A stretch of 64,000 nucleotides of DNA from Streptomyces canus (GCF_001514145.1 NZ_KQ948680.1:1-64000); one strand, 5' to 3'; counted from the first letter of the stretch, positions 29,368 through 37,889 are shown. Notes: generated from the letters alone by a model not told the origin. Made by a program: numbers and translations.

Positions 29368-30792
29368 ATGCGCCGTTCGAAAATCGTCTGTACTCTCGGC
29401 CCCGCGGTCGACTCCCACGAGATGCTGGTCTCGCTGATCGAAGCCGGCATGAACGTGGCCCGTTTCAACTTCAGCCACGGCACGCACGCCGAGCACCAGG
29501 GGCGGTACGACCGCGTCCGTGCCGCCGCCAAGGAGACCGGCCGGGCCATCGGTGTCCTCGCCGACCTGCAGGGCCCGAAGATCCGCCTGGAGACCTTCGC
29601 CGAAGGTCCGGTGGAGCTGGAGCGCGGTGACGAGTTCGTCATCACCGCCGAGGACGTCCCGGGTGACAAGACCATCTGCGGGACGACCTACAAGGGCCTG
29701 CCCGGTGACGTCTCCCGCGGCGACCAGATCCTCATCAACGACGGCAACGTCGAGCTGAAGGTCCTGGATGTCGAGGGCCCGCGGGTCAAGACGATGGTCA
29801 TCGAGGGCGGTGTCGTCTCCGACCACAAGGGCATCAACCTGCCCGGCGCGGCGGTGAACGTCCCGGCGCTGAGCGAGAAGGACATCGAGGACCTCCGCTT
29901 CGCGCTGCGCATGGGCTGCGACATGGTCGCGCTGTCCTTCGTCCGGGACGCCAAGGACGTCGACGACGTCCACCGCGTGATGGACGAGGAGGGCCGCCGG
30001 GTCCCCGTCATCGCCAAGGTGGAGAAGCCGCAGGCGGTGGACAACATGGAGAGCGTCGTGATGGCGTTCGACGCCGTCATGGTGGCCCGTGGCGACCTGG
30101 CCGTCGAGTACCCGCTCGAGAAGGTCCCCATGGTGCAGAAGCGCCTGATCGAGCTGTGCCGCCGCAACGCCAAGCCGGTGATCGTGGCGACCCAGATGAT
30201 GGAGTCGATGATCACCAACTCCCGCCCGACCCGCGCCGAGGCCTCCGACGTGGCCAACGCGATCCTGGACGGCGCGGACGCGGTCATGCTGTCGGCGGAG
30301 TCGAGCGTGGGCGCGTACCCGATCGAGACCGTCAAGACGATGTCGAAGATCGTCGTCGCGGCCGAGCAGGAGCTGATGTCGAAGGGCCTGCAGCCGCTGG
30401 TCCCGGGCAAGAAGCCCCGCACCCAGGGCGGTTCGGTGGCCCGCGCGGCCTGCGAGATCGCCGACTTCCTCGGCGGCCGCGGCCTGGTGGCCTTCACCCA
30501 GTCCGGCGACACCGCCCGGCGCCTTTCGCGCTACCGCGCGCAGCAGCCGATCATCGCCTTCACCACGGACGAGAACACCCGCAACCAGCTGGCGCTCAGC
30601 TGGGGCGTGGAGTCGCACGTGGTGCCGTTCGTGAACACCACGGACGAGATGGTCGACATGGTCGACCAGGAGATCGCCAAGATCAACCGCTTCAACCCGG
30701 GCGAGATCGTCATCATCACCGCCGGCTCACCCCCCGGCGTCGCGGGGACGACCAACATGCTGCGGGTGCACCACATCGGCGGCGCGCAGTAG
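29368..30792 (+). CDS. pyk: Pyruvate kinase
   Basis: A 474-residue pyruvate kinase making pyruvate and ATP from phosphoenolpyruvate. It starts RRSKIVCTLGPAVDSHEML and has NFSHGTHAEH, the catalytic and metal-binding IAKVEKPQAVDN and MVARGDLAVEYPLEKVP, and ATQMMESMITNSRPTRAEAS; the C-terminal allosteric domain is present. Complete and normal length. It completes the pfkA-pta-ackA-pyk carbon-flow cluster. A strong terminator follows. Confidence 0.96.
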   Translation: MRRSKIVCTLGPAVDSHEMLVSLIEAGMNVARFNFSHGTHAEHQGRYDRVRAAAKETGRAIGVLADLQGPKIRLETFAEGPVELERGDEFVITAEDVPGDKTICGTTYKGLPGDVSRGDQILINDGNVELKVLDVEGPRVKTMVIEGGVVSDHKGINLPGAAVNVPALSEKDIEDLRFALRMGCDMVALSFVRDAKDVDDVHRVMDEEGRRVPVIAKVEKPQAVDNMESVVMAFDAVMVARGDLAVEYPLEKVPMVQKRLIELCRRNAKPVIVATQMMESMITNSRPTRAEASDVANAILDGADAVMLSAESSVGAYPIETVKTMSKIVVAAEQELMSKGLQPLVPGKKPRTQGGSVARAACEIADFLGGRGLVAFTQSGDTARRLSRYRAQQPIIAFTTDENTRNQLALSWGVESHVVPFVNTTDEMVDMVDQEIAKINRFNPGEIVIITAGSPPGVAGTTNMLRVHHIGGAQ

Positions 30793-30805
30793 GAATCCGT
30801 ACGAC

Positions 30806-30842
30806 ATCGAGGGCGCCCCCTGTGGCAGGGGGCGCCCTCGAT
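30806..30842 (+). terminator. Strong hairpin terminator of pyk
   Basis: A 17-bp perfect stem (ATCGAGGGCGCCCCCTG and complement) with a TGG loop, 13 bases after the pyk stop. Confidence 0.85.
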
Positions 30843-30927
30843 GCGTGTACTCAGCCGATCGTGCCGGCGTCCGCGGGGAAGTCCGGGGGCCAGGGCAGGG
30901 GGGCGTCGTACAGGGCCCCTCAGGGCT

Positions 30928-30980
30928 CACATACGCGCTGAGGGCGCCCTCTGTTGAAGAGGACACCCTCAGCGTGTGTG
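30928..30980 (-). terminator. Imperfect hairpin terminator of the DUF6230 cluster
   Basis: CGCTGAGGGCGCCCTCT pairs with AGAGG-ACACCCTCAGCG around a GTTGA loop, with CACAYAC/GTGTGTG continuing the stem. It lies just past the stop of the minus-strand gene ending at 31013. Confidence 0.65.
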
Positions 30981-31012
30981 CGGCTCCCGGAAGGGTTCGT
31001 GTGGGGCGTCGG

Positions 31013-32332
31013 TCAGCTCTCGCTGTACTGGCGCATCCCGGGCACGGTCAGCGTCCCGCCGTACTGGGCGGCCTGCTGGACGGTCACATTGGTGAAGTAG
31101 ATGATCGGGATGTTCAGCGGCGGAGGGCTGTCCGGGCTGAACGTGATCGGGATCAGCCCCAGCAGGTTGCCGGAGATGCTCTCGGTGTACATGATCGTCT
31201 TGTCGCCGGTGATCGTGGACTTCGTGCCCTTGCCCGCCTGCACGTGGTACGTCGTGCCCTGCTCGGTGACGGTCTGGTGGAGGTCACCGATCTCGGTGCC
31301 GCCGGAGATGACGTACTTCAGCACCTTCTTGGTCTTGCCGCTCGCGGTCCTGACCTTGACGACACCCTGGTAGTCGGCTCCCTTGAGCAGCAGCGAACTG
31401 GCCTTGAGGGTCCAGGCGTTGTCCGCCACCGTCACACCGGGCTCGGTGTCGCCCACGTCGTCCGTGGCGGCCGGGCAGTCCTCCGGGTCCGTGCTGGAAC
31501 TCGCCGACGGGCTCGGGGAGGCCGTGGCGTCCGCCGCCGCCTCCTCGGCCGCCTTGGTGGTGTCCTCCACGGCCTTGGTGGTGTCCTTCGCCGCCTTGGA
31601 CGCCGTGTCGGTCGTGTCCTTCACGGTGTTCTTCACCGTGTCGGTGACCTTGTCGGTCGTCTCCTTGACGGTGTCCCCCGCGCTGTCGTCCGCGCTCTTG
31701 GACGCCGAGGCCGAAGGGGTCGGCGTAGGGCTGGCACCGGACGCATCCCCGGAGCCGGAGCCGCCCGTGAAGATCCCGGTGATCGCGTCGCCGATGTCCG
31801 TCAGGAGGTTGCCGTCGTCGCTCGCGGAGGCCGAGGGGGACGCCGTGGCGGTGTCGGAGCTTCCGGAGGAGGAGCTGCTCTCCTCCTTGCTCGCGGAGGC
31901 GGACGGCGTGGGCGTGGGCGTGGCCTTGTCGTCGGACCCCGAATCCGACGAGGAGTCGCCGGAGTTCGAGCCGGAGCCCGACCCCGAGCCGGAGGAGGCC
32001 GACGGGGACGGTGTCGCCGTGGTGTCGTCGGTGGCCGGTGACGAACTCGCCGAGGCGGACGGGGAGGCGCTGCCGCTCAGTGCCGCGACACAGTCCTTGT
32101 ACTCGTCCGCCGTCAGGCTCTTCGCGCTCGGCGCGTCATCGGCCAGCGCGAGCGTCGGCGTGAACCCGATGCCCATGAGAACGGCCGTCGGCATCGCCGC
32201 CATGGCTATCGCCTTGCCGGCCGGCATGTGGAACCTGGTGATCAGCGGCTTCTTGGGTGCCGCGTGGCGGGGCCCGGATCTCGCACGGGACGCGTCCACG
32301 TCAGCCCCGTGGGTCGCCTCGTCAGCCGGCAC
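31013..32332 (-). CDS. Secreted Ser/Pro-rich protein with LEA-like helical segment
   Basis: A 439-residue protein of unknown function. Residues 1-35 are basic, 36-64 form a signal or anchor helix ending in ALADDA. Residues 85-215 are low-complexity Ser/Pro/Ala/Thr/Gly spacer. Residues 217-268 are an amphipathic segment built from repeats of the type TVKDTTD/TTKAVED, like late-embryogenesis-abundant or lipid-coating helices. Residues 300-439 form a compact C-terminal domain (VVKVRTASGKTKKVLKY; IPIIYFTNVTVQQAAQYGG). Two Cys (81 and 286) could form a disulphide outside. GTG at 32332 follows GGGAGG; it overlaps the DUF6114 gene by 11 bases. Last gene of a three-gene envelope cluster. Confidence 0.75.
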   Translation of the reverse strand: MPADEATHGADVDASRARSGPRHAAPKKPLITRFHMPAGKAIAMAAMPTAVLMGIGFTPTLALADDAPSAKSLTADEYKDCVAALSGSASPSASASSSPATDDTTATPSPSASSGSGSGSGSNSGDSSSDSGSDDKATPTPTPSASASKEESSSSSGSSDTATASPSASASDDGNLLTDIGDAITGIFTGGSGSGDASGASPTPTPSASASKSADDSAGDTVKETTDKVTDTVKNTVKDTTDTASKAAKDTTKAVEDTTKAAEEAAADATASPSPSASSSTDPEDCPAATDDVGDTEPGVTVADNAWTLKASSLLLKGADYQGVVKVRTASGKTKKVLKYVISGGTEIGDLHQTVTEQGTTYHVQAGKGTKSTITGDKTIMYTESISGNLLGLIPITFSPDSPPPLNIPIIYFTNVTVQQAAQYGGTLTVPGMRQYSES

Positions 32333-32885
32333 TGTGCCTCCCGTTCGCCCCGTTGACCGGGCTCGTTCCTGACAGATCGTTCGGCTCGCCCACCGGGTCC
32401 ACCGGCCGCAGGAGCGTGGTGTCGTAGTCCGTGGCCTCGGGCGCGCCGCCCTCACCGCTCGTGTCCTGGGCGGCCGACTCCTCCGCGGGCGGTACGCCCG
32501 GCGCCCACGCCACGGCCATCGCCCCGCCGAACAGCGCGAAGAGGAAGCCGACGATGAAGCCGCCGAAGTTGGAGACGGGGAGGGACACCAGCCCGAGCAT
32601 GATCGCCGCGACACCCGCGAAGGTGCGTACGTGCTTCTGGAACCAGAGGGTGATGCCCAGGACGACGAGCAGTACGCCGATGATCAGGGATCCTGCGCCC
32701 GCCGTGGTGGCCATGGCGATGGTCAGGCCACCGAGCTTGAGGTGCGCATACGGGAAGTACATGATCGGAAGTCCGCTGATCATGACGAACAGTCCCGCCC
32801 AGAACGGGCGGGTGCCCCGCCAGGCGCGGAACTGCTGCCTCCGGTGGGCGAACTGGCCGGGCGCGGCAGGACTCTCGGCGCTCAT
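32322..32885 (-). CDS. DUF6114 four-helix membrane protein
   Basis: A 187-residue membrane protein. Four hydrophobic segments follow a basic N-terminus: PFWAGLFVMISGLPIMYFPY, LTIAMATTAGAGSLIIGVLL, VAAIMLGLVSLPVSNFGGF and VGFLFALFGGAMAVAWA. The C-terminal 55 residues are acidic and disordered. This pattern matches DUF6114, found beside DUF6230 in Streptomyces. Function unknown; it may anchor or export the neighbouring secreted proteins. It is translated before and overlaps the 439-residue protein. Confidence 0.8.
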   Translation of the reverse strand: MSAESPAAPGQFAHRRQQFRAWRGTRPFWAGLFVMISGLPIMYFPYAHLKLGGLTIAMATTAGAGSLIIGVLLVVLGITLWFQKHVRTFAGVAAIMLGLVSLPVSNFGGFIVGFLFALFGGAMAVAWAPGVPPAEESAAQDTSGEGGAPEATDYDTTLLRPVDPVGEPNDLSGTSPVNGANGRHSAG

Positions 32886-32977
32886 GGAAAACAGCTCCCT
32901 GGTGCGGCGTTGCTCTTGATGACGGTGTTTCGCGATGAAGAAAGTGGGGGGATGCGAAAGCGACGGGCGGGAGATGG

Positions 32978-33009
32978 CGGGCGGGGGACCGTAACGGCTC
33001 CCCCGCCCG
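32978..33009 (-). terminator. Hairpin between the DUF6230 and DUF6114 genes
   Basis: CGGGCGGGGGA and its complement form an 11-bp stem with a 10-base loop just past the DUF6230 stop. It could be a partial terminator setting different amounts of the two products. Confidence 0.6.
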
Positions 33010-33020
33010 TCACTGAGCGC

Positions 33021-33674
33021 CTAGTAGCACTCGATCCCGTCGCCGCTGCCCCAGCTCAGACCCATGTGGAGGTCGGAGAGCTTGAAGGTGCCGGCCGTGG
33101 TGGCCCACGCCGTCTGCTTCACATCGGTCAGCACGGCCTTGTCGGCCTGCTGGGCGAACCCGAACGGGTTGGACTGCTCCCCGTCCGCGGTCTTGGGCTT
33201 CGGGGTGTTCCCCTTGGTGGTCCCGGCGGGGACACCGATGTTGATGCCCGAGAACACGGCATCTTTCGCGTCGAGGTTGGCGACATCGATGTAGATCTTG
33301 TCGGCCTCGACCGCCGTGCCCTTGTCACCCGCGGTCAGCTTCAGGGTGACCGACTTGTTCAGGAACGGAACCGGGGTGACCACGGACTGGCACATGTTGG
33401 TGATCGTGGCGTGGTCGAACGCCGACACCGACACCGGGTGCGCCTGGTCCTTGCCGTCAAGACCCTTGCCGGAGTCTATGGCTCCGTACTGGTTCATGTC
33501 GTAGCCGACGAGCTGGCCGGCCCGGACCTTGAACTCCTGCCCCGACACACTGAACGACGCGGCAAGCGCGCCCTGCGCGAGGGCGACACCTATCACAGCC
33601 GTGGCGGCAACGCTGGGCACCATGACCACAGCGAACCGCTTCCATCTTGTCCCGCCACGCACCTGGGACTCCAT
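33021..33674 (-). CDS. DUF6230 secreted or membrane-anchored protein
   Basis: A 217-residue protein with an N-terminal signal or anchor (RFAVVMVPSVAATAVIGVAL, residues 13-32, ending ALAAS). The exported part has YDMNQYGAIDSGKGLDGKDQ and a C-terminal SWGSGDGIECY; two Cys may pair outside. It matches DUF6230 proteins, often labelled cholesterol esterase in databases, but I see no Ser hydrolase motif, so that name is not supported. ATG follows an excellent AGAAGGAGG by five bases, so it is probably well expressed. First gene of the cluster. Confidence 0.8.
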   Translation of the reverse strand: MESQVRGGTRWKRFAVVMVPSVAATAVIGVALAQGALAASFSVSGQEFKVRAGQLVGYDMNQYGAIDSGKGLDGKDQAHPVSVSAFDHATITNMCQSVVTPVPFLNKSVTLKLTAGDKGTAVEADKIYIDVANLDAKDAVFSGINIGVPAGTTKGNTPKPKTADGEQSNPFGFAQQADKAVLTDVKQTAWATTAGTFKLSDLHMGLSWGSGDGIECY

Positions 33675-34054
33675 ATTTCCTCCTTCTCGGACGTACATCT
33701 CCTGGCCCTGACTGCCCCTGTCGAAAGGACGGCTCAGCCGGGCAGGGATGGGAGAAGTGCTACGTCCTCGGGAAGGAGAGCGCCTGCACTCGGAGGCGCC
33801 AATTGCGCACCGATCACCGGCGATCACCCCCGAGCGACAACCACTGGTCGCGCCTGACACGCATCACGCACAACCTTGCTGGACAGGCTCCGCCGTGTGG
33901 GCGAAGACCCCCCTGTCCAAGAGCCGGCGCACCTGCCGCCGACCCTGCTCGGTGGGGACCCAAGGAATCCCGCCGCCCGACCGGCTGTCGGGGTACGGGA
34001 AAGGACCGAGCGTCGCCGATCGTGGTGCATTCTCGCCGCCCGCACAAGGGGCTT

Positions 34055-34072
34055 CGTTACTCGGTAGTAACG
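34055..34072. promoter_or_regulatory. TTACT/AGTAA palindrome 1
   Basis: CGTTACT-CGGT-AGTAACG is a perfect 7-bp inverted repeat about 380 bases upstream of the DUF6230 start. It has the size and symmetry of a TetR/FadR-type operator. Confidence 0.55.
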
Positions 34073-34186
34073 GCCGGATAACCGAACAACGACCCGCTGG
34101 TCTCGGTCGACGACGCTCGGTGGCAAACAGGGGGAGGACAAAGCAGTTGATCGATGGACAGAATCCGACAGATCAACGGCCCTGAC

Positions 34187-34199
34187 TTACTGGAAGTAA
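34187..34199. promoter_or_regulatory. TTACT/AGTAA palindrome 2
   Basis: TTACT-GGA-AGTAA repeats the core of palindrome 1, 130 bases away, with a one-base shorter spacer. Confidence 0.5.
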
Positions 34200-34201
34200 C
34201 A

Positions 34202-34239
34202 GCGGCCGCGTTTACCAAGTTTTGGCAAAGCGCGGCCGC
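34202..34239 (-). terminator. Terminator hairpin after the thioredoxin-TPR gene
   Basis: GCGGCCGCG-TTTACCAA pairs with TTGGCAAAGCGCGGCCGC apart from one bulge and one mismatch, about 100 bases after the stop at 34338. Confidence 0.6.
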
Positions 34240-34337
34240 AGTGACGTTCTGACGGCAAATCTTTCACTCCGGCAACACATGCCGTGGTGTTTAGCAACTG
34301 GTCAGAACCGGGCTCGCGCCCCGCTCGGACCCCCCGC

Positions 34338-35315
34338 TCAGAACAGGGCGCGGGAGAGCGCCCTGCGGGCCGCCGACACCCTCGGATCGTCGGCGCCGAC
34401 CACCTCGAAGAGCTCAAGTAGCCGAATCCGTACGGTGTCCCGCTCGTCACCCGCCGTGCGCCGCACGGTGTCGATGAGCCGCCCGAACGCGTCCTCGACA
34501 TGACCGCCGACCAGATCCAGGTCGGCGGCGGCGATCTGCGCCCGTGCGTCACCCGGCTTCTCGGCCGCCTCCTTGCGCACCTGCTGCGGGTCGAGGCCCT
34601 GCACCCGGTGGAGCAACTCGGCCTGAGCGAGCCCCAGTTTGGCCTCGCTGTTACCGGGGTCGTCACTCAGTACGTTCTTGTACGCCTGGACGGCACCGCC
34701 GAAGTCCCCTGCGTCCAGGGCGTGTACGGCGGCTTCGAGGAGTGCGTCGTACGGTCCCGCGGGCACGGCCGCGGGCTCTGGGGCGGCACCGGGGTCGGCG
34801 TCCGGGTCGACCGCGAGACCGGTCAGCCCGAAGCGCTGCTCGGCGACCTGCACCAACTGGTCCAGGGTCTGCTGGATCTGCTCCTTGCCTGCCGCGCCCT
34901 GGAAGAGCGGCAGGGCCTGGCCGGCGACGACGGCGAACACGGCCGGGATGCCCTGCACCCCGAACTGCTGCATCAGCATCTGGTTGGCGTCGACGTCGAT
35001 CTTGGCGAGGAGCAGGCGTCCGTTGTACTCGACGACGAGCTGCTCCAGGACGGGGCTCAGCTGCTTGCAGGGCTCGCACCACTCGGCCCAGAAGTCGATG
35101 ACGACCGGGACCTCGGTGGACCGCTGCAGGACATCGCGCTCGAAGCCCGCCTCGTCTACGTCGATGACGAGATCGGCCGGGGAGACGGCACCCGGGCCGC
35201 CGCCCTGCCGTGCGGCTTCGGCGCGCGCCTGCTCCGCCTTCGCCTTGGCCTCCTGGGCCGCCTTCACCGCGGCGAGGTCGACGACTCCGCTCATGGACAT
35301 GTTCCGTGGCTGCAT
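34338..35315 (-). CDS. Thioredoxin-TPR fusion (CnoX/YbbN-like chaperedoxin)
   Basis: A 325-residue cytoplasmic protein. After a helical Ala/Glu/Lys-rich 50-residue start comes a thioredoxin domain (VPVVIDFWAEWCEPCKQLSP, active site WCEPC) and then TPR-like helices (LLEAAVHALDAGDFGGAVQAY; GHVEDAFGRLIDTVRR). The arrangement matches YbbN/CnoX proteins, holdases that protect clients from oxidation. In E. coli YbbN the site is SXXC; here both Cys are kept, so it may still be redox active. The start at 35315 follows GGGGAGGA. Monocistronic. Confidence 0.88.
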   Translation of the reverse strand: MQPRNMSMSGVVDLAAVKAAQEAKAKAEQARAEAARQGGGPGAVSPADLVIDVDEAGFERDVLQRSTEVPVVIDFWAEWCEPCKQLSPVLEQLVVEYNGRLLLAKIDVDANQMLMQQFGVQGIPAVFAVVAGQALPLFQGAAGKEQIQQTLDQLVQVAEQRFGLTGLAVDPDADPGAAPEPAAVPAGPYDALLEAAVHALDAGDFGGAVQAYKNVLSDDPGNSEAKLGLAQAELLHRVQGLDPQQVRKEAAEKPGDARAQIAAADLDLVGGHVEDAFGRLIDTVRRTAGDERDTVRIRLLELFEVVGADDPRVSAARRALSRALF

Positions 35316-35447
35316 GCGTCTATCCTCCCCCGTGGGCGCGCGTCTGTGAAAAGCGATGTGAAAGCCGGTCGTGCAGCGCGGCCCTGACGCCGGGTCCCCA
35401 CCCCGCGCCGTGCGTACCACCGCTCGCTTACGTCCGTCGCGAGCTTT

Positions 35448-35464
35448 CGCTACGAGTCGTAGCG
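35448..35464. promoter_or_regulatory. Palindrome upstream of tetR
   Basis: CGCTACGA-G-TCGTAGCG is a perfect 8-bp inverted repeat, flanked by an outer TTACG/CGTAA pair (35428 and 35463). It lies 83 bases before the TetR gene and 130 bases before the thioredoxin-TPR gene, a candidate operator for either. Confidence 0.55.
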
Positions 35465-35546
35465 TAATGGCACCGAGTGCCTGCCCGGAACCCCGCCCCG
35501 GTGATCTCTCTCACTGCGACCGAGAACCGCCCGTTATGGTCGGAGG

Positions 35547-36173
35547 ATGCAGAGCCGCACCCCCGCCCCACGCGCCACAGGGCGCCCGCGCAGCGCCGCC
35601 GCGGACACCGCGATCCTCGCGGCGACGAGGGCGGCGCTGGTGGAGCTGGGCTGGTCGAAGCTCACGCTGGGAGATGTGGCTACCCGTGCGGGGGTCGCGA
35701 AAACCACCCTCTACCGCCGCTGGGCCGGCAAGAACGAACTCGTCGTCGACGCGGTGGCCGAACTCTTCGACGAACTGGAACTCCCCGACAGCGGGACCCT
35801 CGCCGCGGACATCGAGGGCGTCGTCCTCCAGTTCGCGGCGATCCTGGCGCGACCGGAGGCCCAGAACGGGCTGATGGCGGTGGTCGCGGAGTCGTGCCGC
35901 GACGACGCGCTGCGCGAACGCATCCGGTCGTCGATCGTCGACCGCCAGAAGCGTCTGGTCCTCGAGGGCCGGGAACGCGCCCAGGCCCGGGGCGAACTCC
36001 CGCCGGAGGCCGACCCCTTGGAAGCGGCCCGCACGGTCGACCTGATCTTCGACATGGTGGCGGGTGCGGTGGTCCACCGCACCCTGGTCAGCGCGGAACC
36101 GGCGGACGCGGCATGGGTCCACGGCTTCACCCAGGTGCTGTTGACGGGCTTGACGGGACCGGCCGTGGAGTGA
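35547..36173 (+). CDS. TetR-family regulator
   Basis: A 208-residue TetR protein with the helix-turn-helix at residues 14-60 (LTLGDVATRAGVAKTTLYRRW) and a helical C-terminal ligand domain. TATGGT lies six bases before the ATG, so the message may be leaderless; a GGAGG directly touching the ATG is too close to act normally. Convergent with icmA with a 15-base gap. Target and ligand unknown; nearby candidates are its own palindrome and the DUF6230 region. Confidence 0.88.
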   Translation: MQSRTPAPRATGRPRSAAADTAILAATRAALVELGWSKLTLGDVATRAGVAKTTLYRRWAGKNELVVDAVAELFDELELPDSGTLAADIEGVVLQFAAILARPEAQNGLMAVVAESCRDDALRERIRSSIVDRQKRLVLEGRERAQARGELPPEADPLEAARTVDLIFDMVAGAVVHRTLVSAEPADAAWVHGFTQVLLTGLTGPAVE

Positions 36174-36188
36174 GGCGCGTGGGCGCGG

Positions 36189-37889
36189 TCAGAACCCGGC
36201 CGGCTCCATGTACACCCCCCACTCGTCCCGCAGCACCCCGCAGATCTCCCCGAGTGTCGCCTCCGACCGCACCGCGGCCAGCATCGGCTCGATCATGTTG
36301 GACCCGTCGCGGGCGGCAACGAGCATGCCGTCCAGGGCAGTTCGCACCCCCGCCTCGTCCCGGGCGGCCCTACGACCGCTCAGCACCCGCACCTGCTCCC
36401 GCTCCACCTCGTGACTCACCCGCAGGATCTCCAGGTCGCCGGTGACCGAGCCATGGTGGACGTTCACCCCCACGACCCTCTTCTCGCCCTTCTCCAGGGC
36501 CTGTTGGTACCGGAAGGCCGACTCGGCGATCTCGCCCGTGAACCAGCCGTCCTCGATGCCGCGCAGGATGCCGGAGGTGACGGGCCCGATGGGGTGCCGC
36601 CCGTCGGGGTGCGCCCTGAGCCCGCGCTCCTTGATCTGCTCGAAGATCTTCTCCGCGTCCGCCTCGATCCGGTCCGTCAGCTGCTCGACGAACCAGGAAC
36701 CGCCCAGCGGGTCGGCCACGCTCGCCACCCCGGTCTCCTCCATGAGCACCTGCTGGGTGCGCAGCGCGATCTCCGCGGCCTGCTCGGAGGGGAGCGCGAG
36801 CGTCTCGTCCAGCGCGTTGGTGTGCAGGGAGTTGGTCCCGCCCAGGACCGCGGCCAGCGCCTCGACCGCCGTACGCACCACGTTGTTGTACGGCTGCTGC
36901 GCGGTCAGCGAGACGCCCGCGGTCTGGGTGTGGAACCGCAGCCACTGCGCCTTCTCGGAGCGCGCCCCGTACACGTCCCGCATCCACCGCGCCCAAATGC
37001 GCCGCGCCGCCCGGAACTTGGCGATCTCCTCGAAGAAGTCGACGTGCGCGTCGAAGAAGAAGGAGAGGCCGGGCGCGAACACGTCGACGTCCAGCCCGCG
37101 CGACAGCCCCAGCTCCACGTACCCGAAGCCGTCCGCGAGCGTGTACGCCAGTTCCTGCGCCGCCGTGGAACCGGCCTCACGGATGTGGTACCCGGAGACG
37201 GACAGCGGCTTGTAGGCGGGGATGCCGGCCGCGCAGTACTCCATCAGGTCGCCGATCAGGCGCAGGTGCGGCTCGGGCTGGAAGAGCCACTCCTTCTGCG
37301 CGATGTACTCCTTGAAGATGTCCGTCTGGAGCGTGCCGTTGAGGACGGCGGGATCCACGCCCTGCCGCTCGGCCGCGACCAGGTACATGCAGAAGACGGG
37401 GACGGCCGGTCCGCTGATCGTCATCGACGTCGTGACGTCACCCAGCGGAATGTCCTGGAACAGGACCTCCATGTCCGCCGCCGAGTCGATGGCGACCCCG
37501 CAGTGCCCGACCTCGCCGAGGGACCGGGGGTCGTCGGAGTCCCGCCCCATCAGCGTCGGCATGTCGAAGGCGACCGACAGGCCGCCGCCTCCGTTGGCGA
37601 GGATCTTCTTGTACCGCTCGTTGGTCTGCTCGGCGTTCCCGAACCCGGCGAACTGGCGGATGGTCCACGTCCGCCCCCGGTAGCCCGTCGGATACAGCCC
37701 GCGCGTGAAGGGGTACTCCCCGGGCCACCCGATCCGCTCGAAGCCCTCGTACGCGTCCCCCGGCCGCGGCCCGTACACCGGCTCCACGGGATCACCCGAG
37801 AGCGTCGTGAAGTCGGCCTCACGCTTACGCGAGGCGTCGTACCGGGCCTGCCAGCGTCGGCGGCCCTCTTCGATGGCGTCAGCGTCCAT
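36189..37889 (-). CDS. icmA: Isobutyryl-CoA mutase large subunit
   Basis: A 566-residue B12-dependent mutase subunit interconverting isobutyryl-CoA and n-butyryl-CoA, linking valine breakdown to butyryl-CoA for polyketides. It is the substrate-barrel part only, without the cobalamin-binding domain, which IcmB would provide from elsewhere. Phe80 (in TIRQFAGFG) and Gln198 (in FKEYIAQKEW) are the residues that distinguish isobutyryl-CoA from methylmalonyl-CoA mutases, which have Tyr and Arg. The length equals known IcmA. The ATG is at 37889. The linked meaB and mce further on support a B12-mutase context. Confidence 0.93.
   Translation of the reverse strand: MDADAIEEGRRRWQARYDASRKREADFTTLSGDPVEPVYGPRPGDAYEGFERIGWPGEYPFTRGLYPTGYRGRTWTIRQFAGFGNAEQTNERYKKILANGGGGLSVAFDMPTLMGRDSDDPRSLGEVGHCGVAIDSAADMEVLFQDIPLGDVTTSMTISGPAVPVFCMYLVAAERQGVDPAVLNGTLQTDIFKEYIAQKEWLFQPEPHLRLIGDLMEYCAAGIPAYKPLSVSGYHIREAGSTAAQELAYTLADGFGYVELGLSRGLDVDVFAPGLSFFFDAHVDFFEEIAKFRAARRIWARWMRDVYGARSEKAQWLRFHTQTAGVSLTAQQPYNNVVRTAVEALAAVLGGTNSLHTNALDETLALPSEQAAEIALRTQQVLMEETGVASVADPLGGSWFVEQLTDRIEADAEKIFEQIKERGLRAHPDGRHPIGPVTSGILRGIEDGWFTGEIAESAFRYQQALEKGEKRVVGVNVHHGSVTGDLEILRVSHEVEREQVRVLSGRRAARDEAGVRTALDGMLVAARDGSNMIEPMLAAVRSEATLGEICGVLRDEWGVYMEPAGF

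Larger units (their letters stand above)
33675..34337. other. 660-base regulatory gap between DUF6230 and the thioredoxin-TPR gene
   Basis: No convincing gene: the short open frames on both strands lack good ribosome sites and start inside the dyads. It holds two related TTACT/AGTAA palindromes (34055-34072 and 34187-34199), a strong hairpin (34202-34239), and a long 5' region for the DUF6230 gene. The length is unusual for this compact genome and suggests a long leader or several bound regulators. Confidence 0.6.

Noticed and set aside
33021..33674. Database-style name 'cholesterol esterase' for the DUF6230 gene
   Set aside because: No GxSxG or other esterase motif is visible in the sequence.
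33748..34185. Short open frame (145 codons) in the DUF6230 upstream gap
   Set aside because: It crosses a palindrome, lacks a ribosome site and has no conserved pattern that I can see.
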